Source: DATDAH01 sp963845425 (GTDB taxonomy: Bacteria; Actinomycetota; Acidimicrobiia; Acidimicrobiales; DATDAH01). From it: a stretch of 64,000 bases of DNA. This document shows, piece after piece, positions 63,438 to 64,000 of the stretch. Position numbers and translations under genes: made by a program. The stretch covers positions 1 through 64,000 of the forward strand of contig CAWJSC010000017.1 in assembly GCA_963845425.1 (NCBI GenBank), given 5' to 3'. The notes beneath the pieces were generated by a model. It had not been told where the DNA came from, searched no databases, and saw only the letters and a list, made by a program, of their open reading frames with translations. Each line of letters starts with the position of its first letter. Within the stretch, counting starts at the first letter, position 1.

Positions 63438-63772
63438 CGCGAAACCAGCCGAAGCTCGCACCGGCGACGCCGCCCCTCCTCGGAGGCGGCGTCGCCGGTG
63501 CCTTCGCCATCTGACCGGGGGAGGCGCTTGGTGGGCCCATACGGGGCTCGGTCTCATGCAGCAAGCGTCGCCGACGCCGGAATGCGACGAAGCACCCAAA
63601 GTGTGTATGGCTTCGGAGGTGTCGTAATGGACATGCGGGGCTCGCAGTCCGCGCCGATCATGGTGTGGAGGGAGCGGCCACCCGTGCGCGGTCACAGAGC
63701 GTCTGGTCAGTCGGACTTCGACTCCGACGACGAGCTGACCTCGACGTGCGGCGCCTGGAGCGGGGCAGGTGC
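63438..63772. other. Gene-free stretch between terminator and MazF fragment
   Basis: 335 bp with the terminator above and no convincing gene; a plus frame around 63600-63770 is not protein-like. Confidence 0.4.
63458..63501 (+). terminator. Strong hairpin terminator
   Basis: GCACCGGCGACGCCGCC and GGCGGCGTCGCCGGTGC make a perfect 17-bp stem with a 10-nt loop, 20 bases after the repeat-protein stop. Confidence 0.8.
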
Positions 63773-64000
63773 TCAGCGGTTGCAGTCGACGGCGGCTTCA
63801 AGTGCTGCGCAGATCTGGCGCATCCGTTCGCTGCTGAGGGTGCCAAGGCGCTCGACGAGCACGCTGACCGACACGCTTTCCACCGAGTCGAGGTTCACCG
63901 CTGTGGTCCGGGGGACTGGGTCCTCGCCAGGCTCCAGGAGGACCTCGCTCGGCAGGTTCCGGACCGTTGTGGTGCAGGGGCCGACGAGGGTTCGTCGGAG
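63773..64000 (-). CDS. MazF-family endoribonuclease toxin, C-terminal fragment
   Basis: 76 residues at the window edge, TGA at 63773. LRRTLVGPCTTTVRNLPSEV then AVNLDSVESVSVSVLVERLG and LSSERMRQICAALEAAVDC match the second half of actinobacterial MazF proteins: the T-T-x-x-R-x-L-P-S-E-V strand and the N-L-D-x-V strand. The N-terminus and any antitoxin lie outside the window. Likely an mRNA interferase. Confidence 0.75.
   Translation of the reverse strand, partial: LRRTLVGPCTTTVRNLPSEVLLEPGEDPVPRTTAVNLDSVESVSVSVLVERLGTLSSERMRQICAALEAAVDCNR

Overview
The window is high-GC DNA with GTG and TTG starts, ATGA/GTGA gene overlaps and hints of leaderless promoters. It carries mycothiol-type DinB/MDMPI proteins, a DUF1918 protein, an ECF sigma factor with a membrane partner, and PemK/MazF, Doc and HigB-type toxins. 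Together these point to an actinobacterium. An Acidimicrobiia-like lineage is plausible, but the sequence alone does not prove it. No rRNA, tRNA or CRISPR array was recognised.

Left flank (1-12.9 kb): ordinary chromosomal genes. These are an OsmC fragment, an FAD monooxygenase, a DUF1918-CBS pair, an ECF sigma/propeller pair, several SRPBCC lipid-binding-fold proteins, a MaoC-like protein, an MDMPI-like protein, a Kelch-type membrane protein, a Phd/Doc-type module and a CYP153-like P450. A HesB-like reading frame at 8327-8629 is interrupted by one in-frame TGA. A hairpin sits at the spacing expected of a bacterial SECIS, so it may encode a selenoprotein.

Central accessory region (13-60 kb): it opens with a decayed tyrosine recombinase, an intact tyrosine recombinase and an excisionase-like gene. 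A dense defence island follows. Block A (16.1-25.5 kb, minus strand) is a tightly packed operon: XRE regulator, small protein, SF2 helicase, duplicated-domain protein, UvrD-like helicase with a RelE-like N-terminus, unknown protein, uracil-DNA-glycosylase-like protein and a small PD-(D/E)XK-like protein. I cannot match this gene set to a named system, and it is the best candidate for something undescribed. Block B (25.6-37.0 kb, plus strand) has a PemK/MazF-like gene, a sigma-like protein, a nuclease-like protein, a PLD-SNF2 helicase, an Eco57I/DrmMI-like adenine methyltransferase, a small PD-(D/E)XK-like protein and a coiled-coil protein. A TM0106-type RecB-like nuclease/helicase riddled with frameshifts follows (38.4-41.8 kb).

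Block C (42-60 kb) holds a PH/SHOCT-like protein, a reverse transcriptase overlapping a HEPN gene, a receptor-type Ser/Thr kinase, McrB-McrC, an SBD-HNH (phosphorothioate-type IV) endonuclease, a PLD-DEAD helicase divergent from an unknown gene, a second HEPN protein and a HigBA-like pair.

Right flank (60-64 kb): a GH15 glucoamylase/trehalase-like enzyme, gene relics, a membrane protein with six near-identical extracytoplasmic repeats, and a truncated MazF.

Several long genes carry single-base indels: the UvrD-like Walker A, the SF2 motif VI, the SNF2 C-terminus, and many between 37.7 and 41.8 kb. Whether these are real mutations or assembly errors decides whether the systems are functional.
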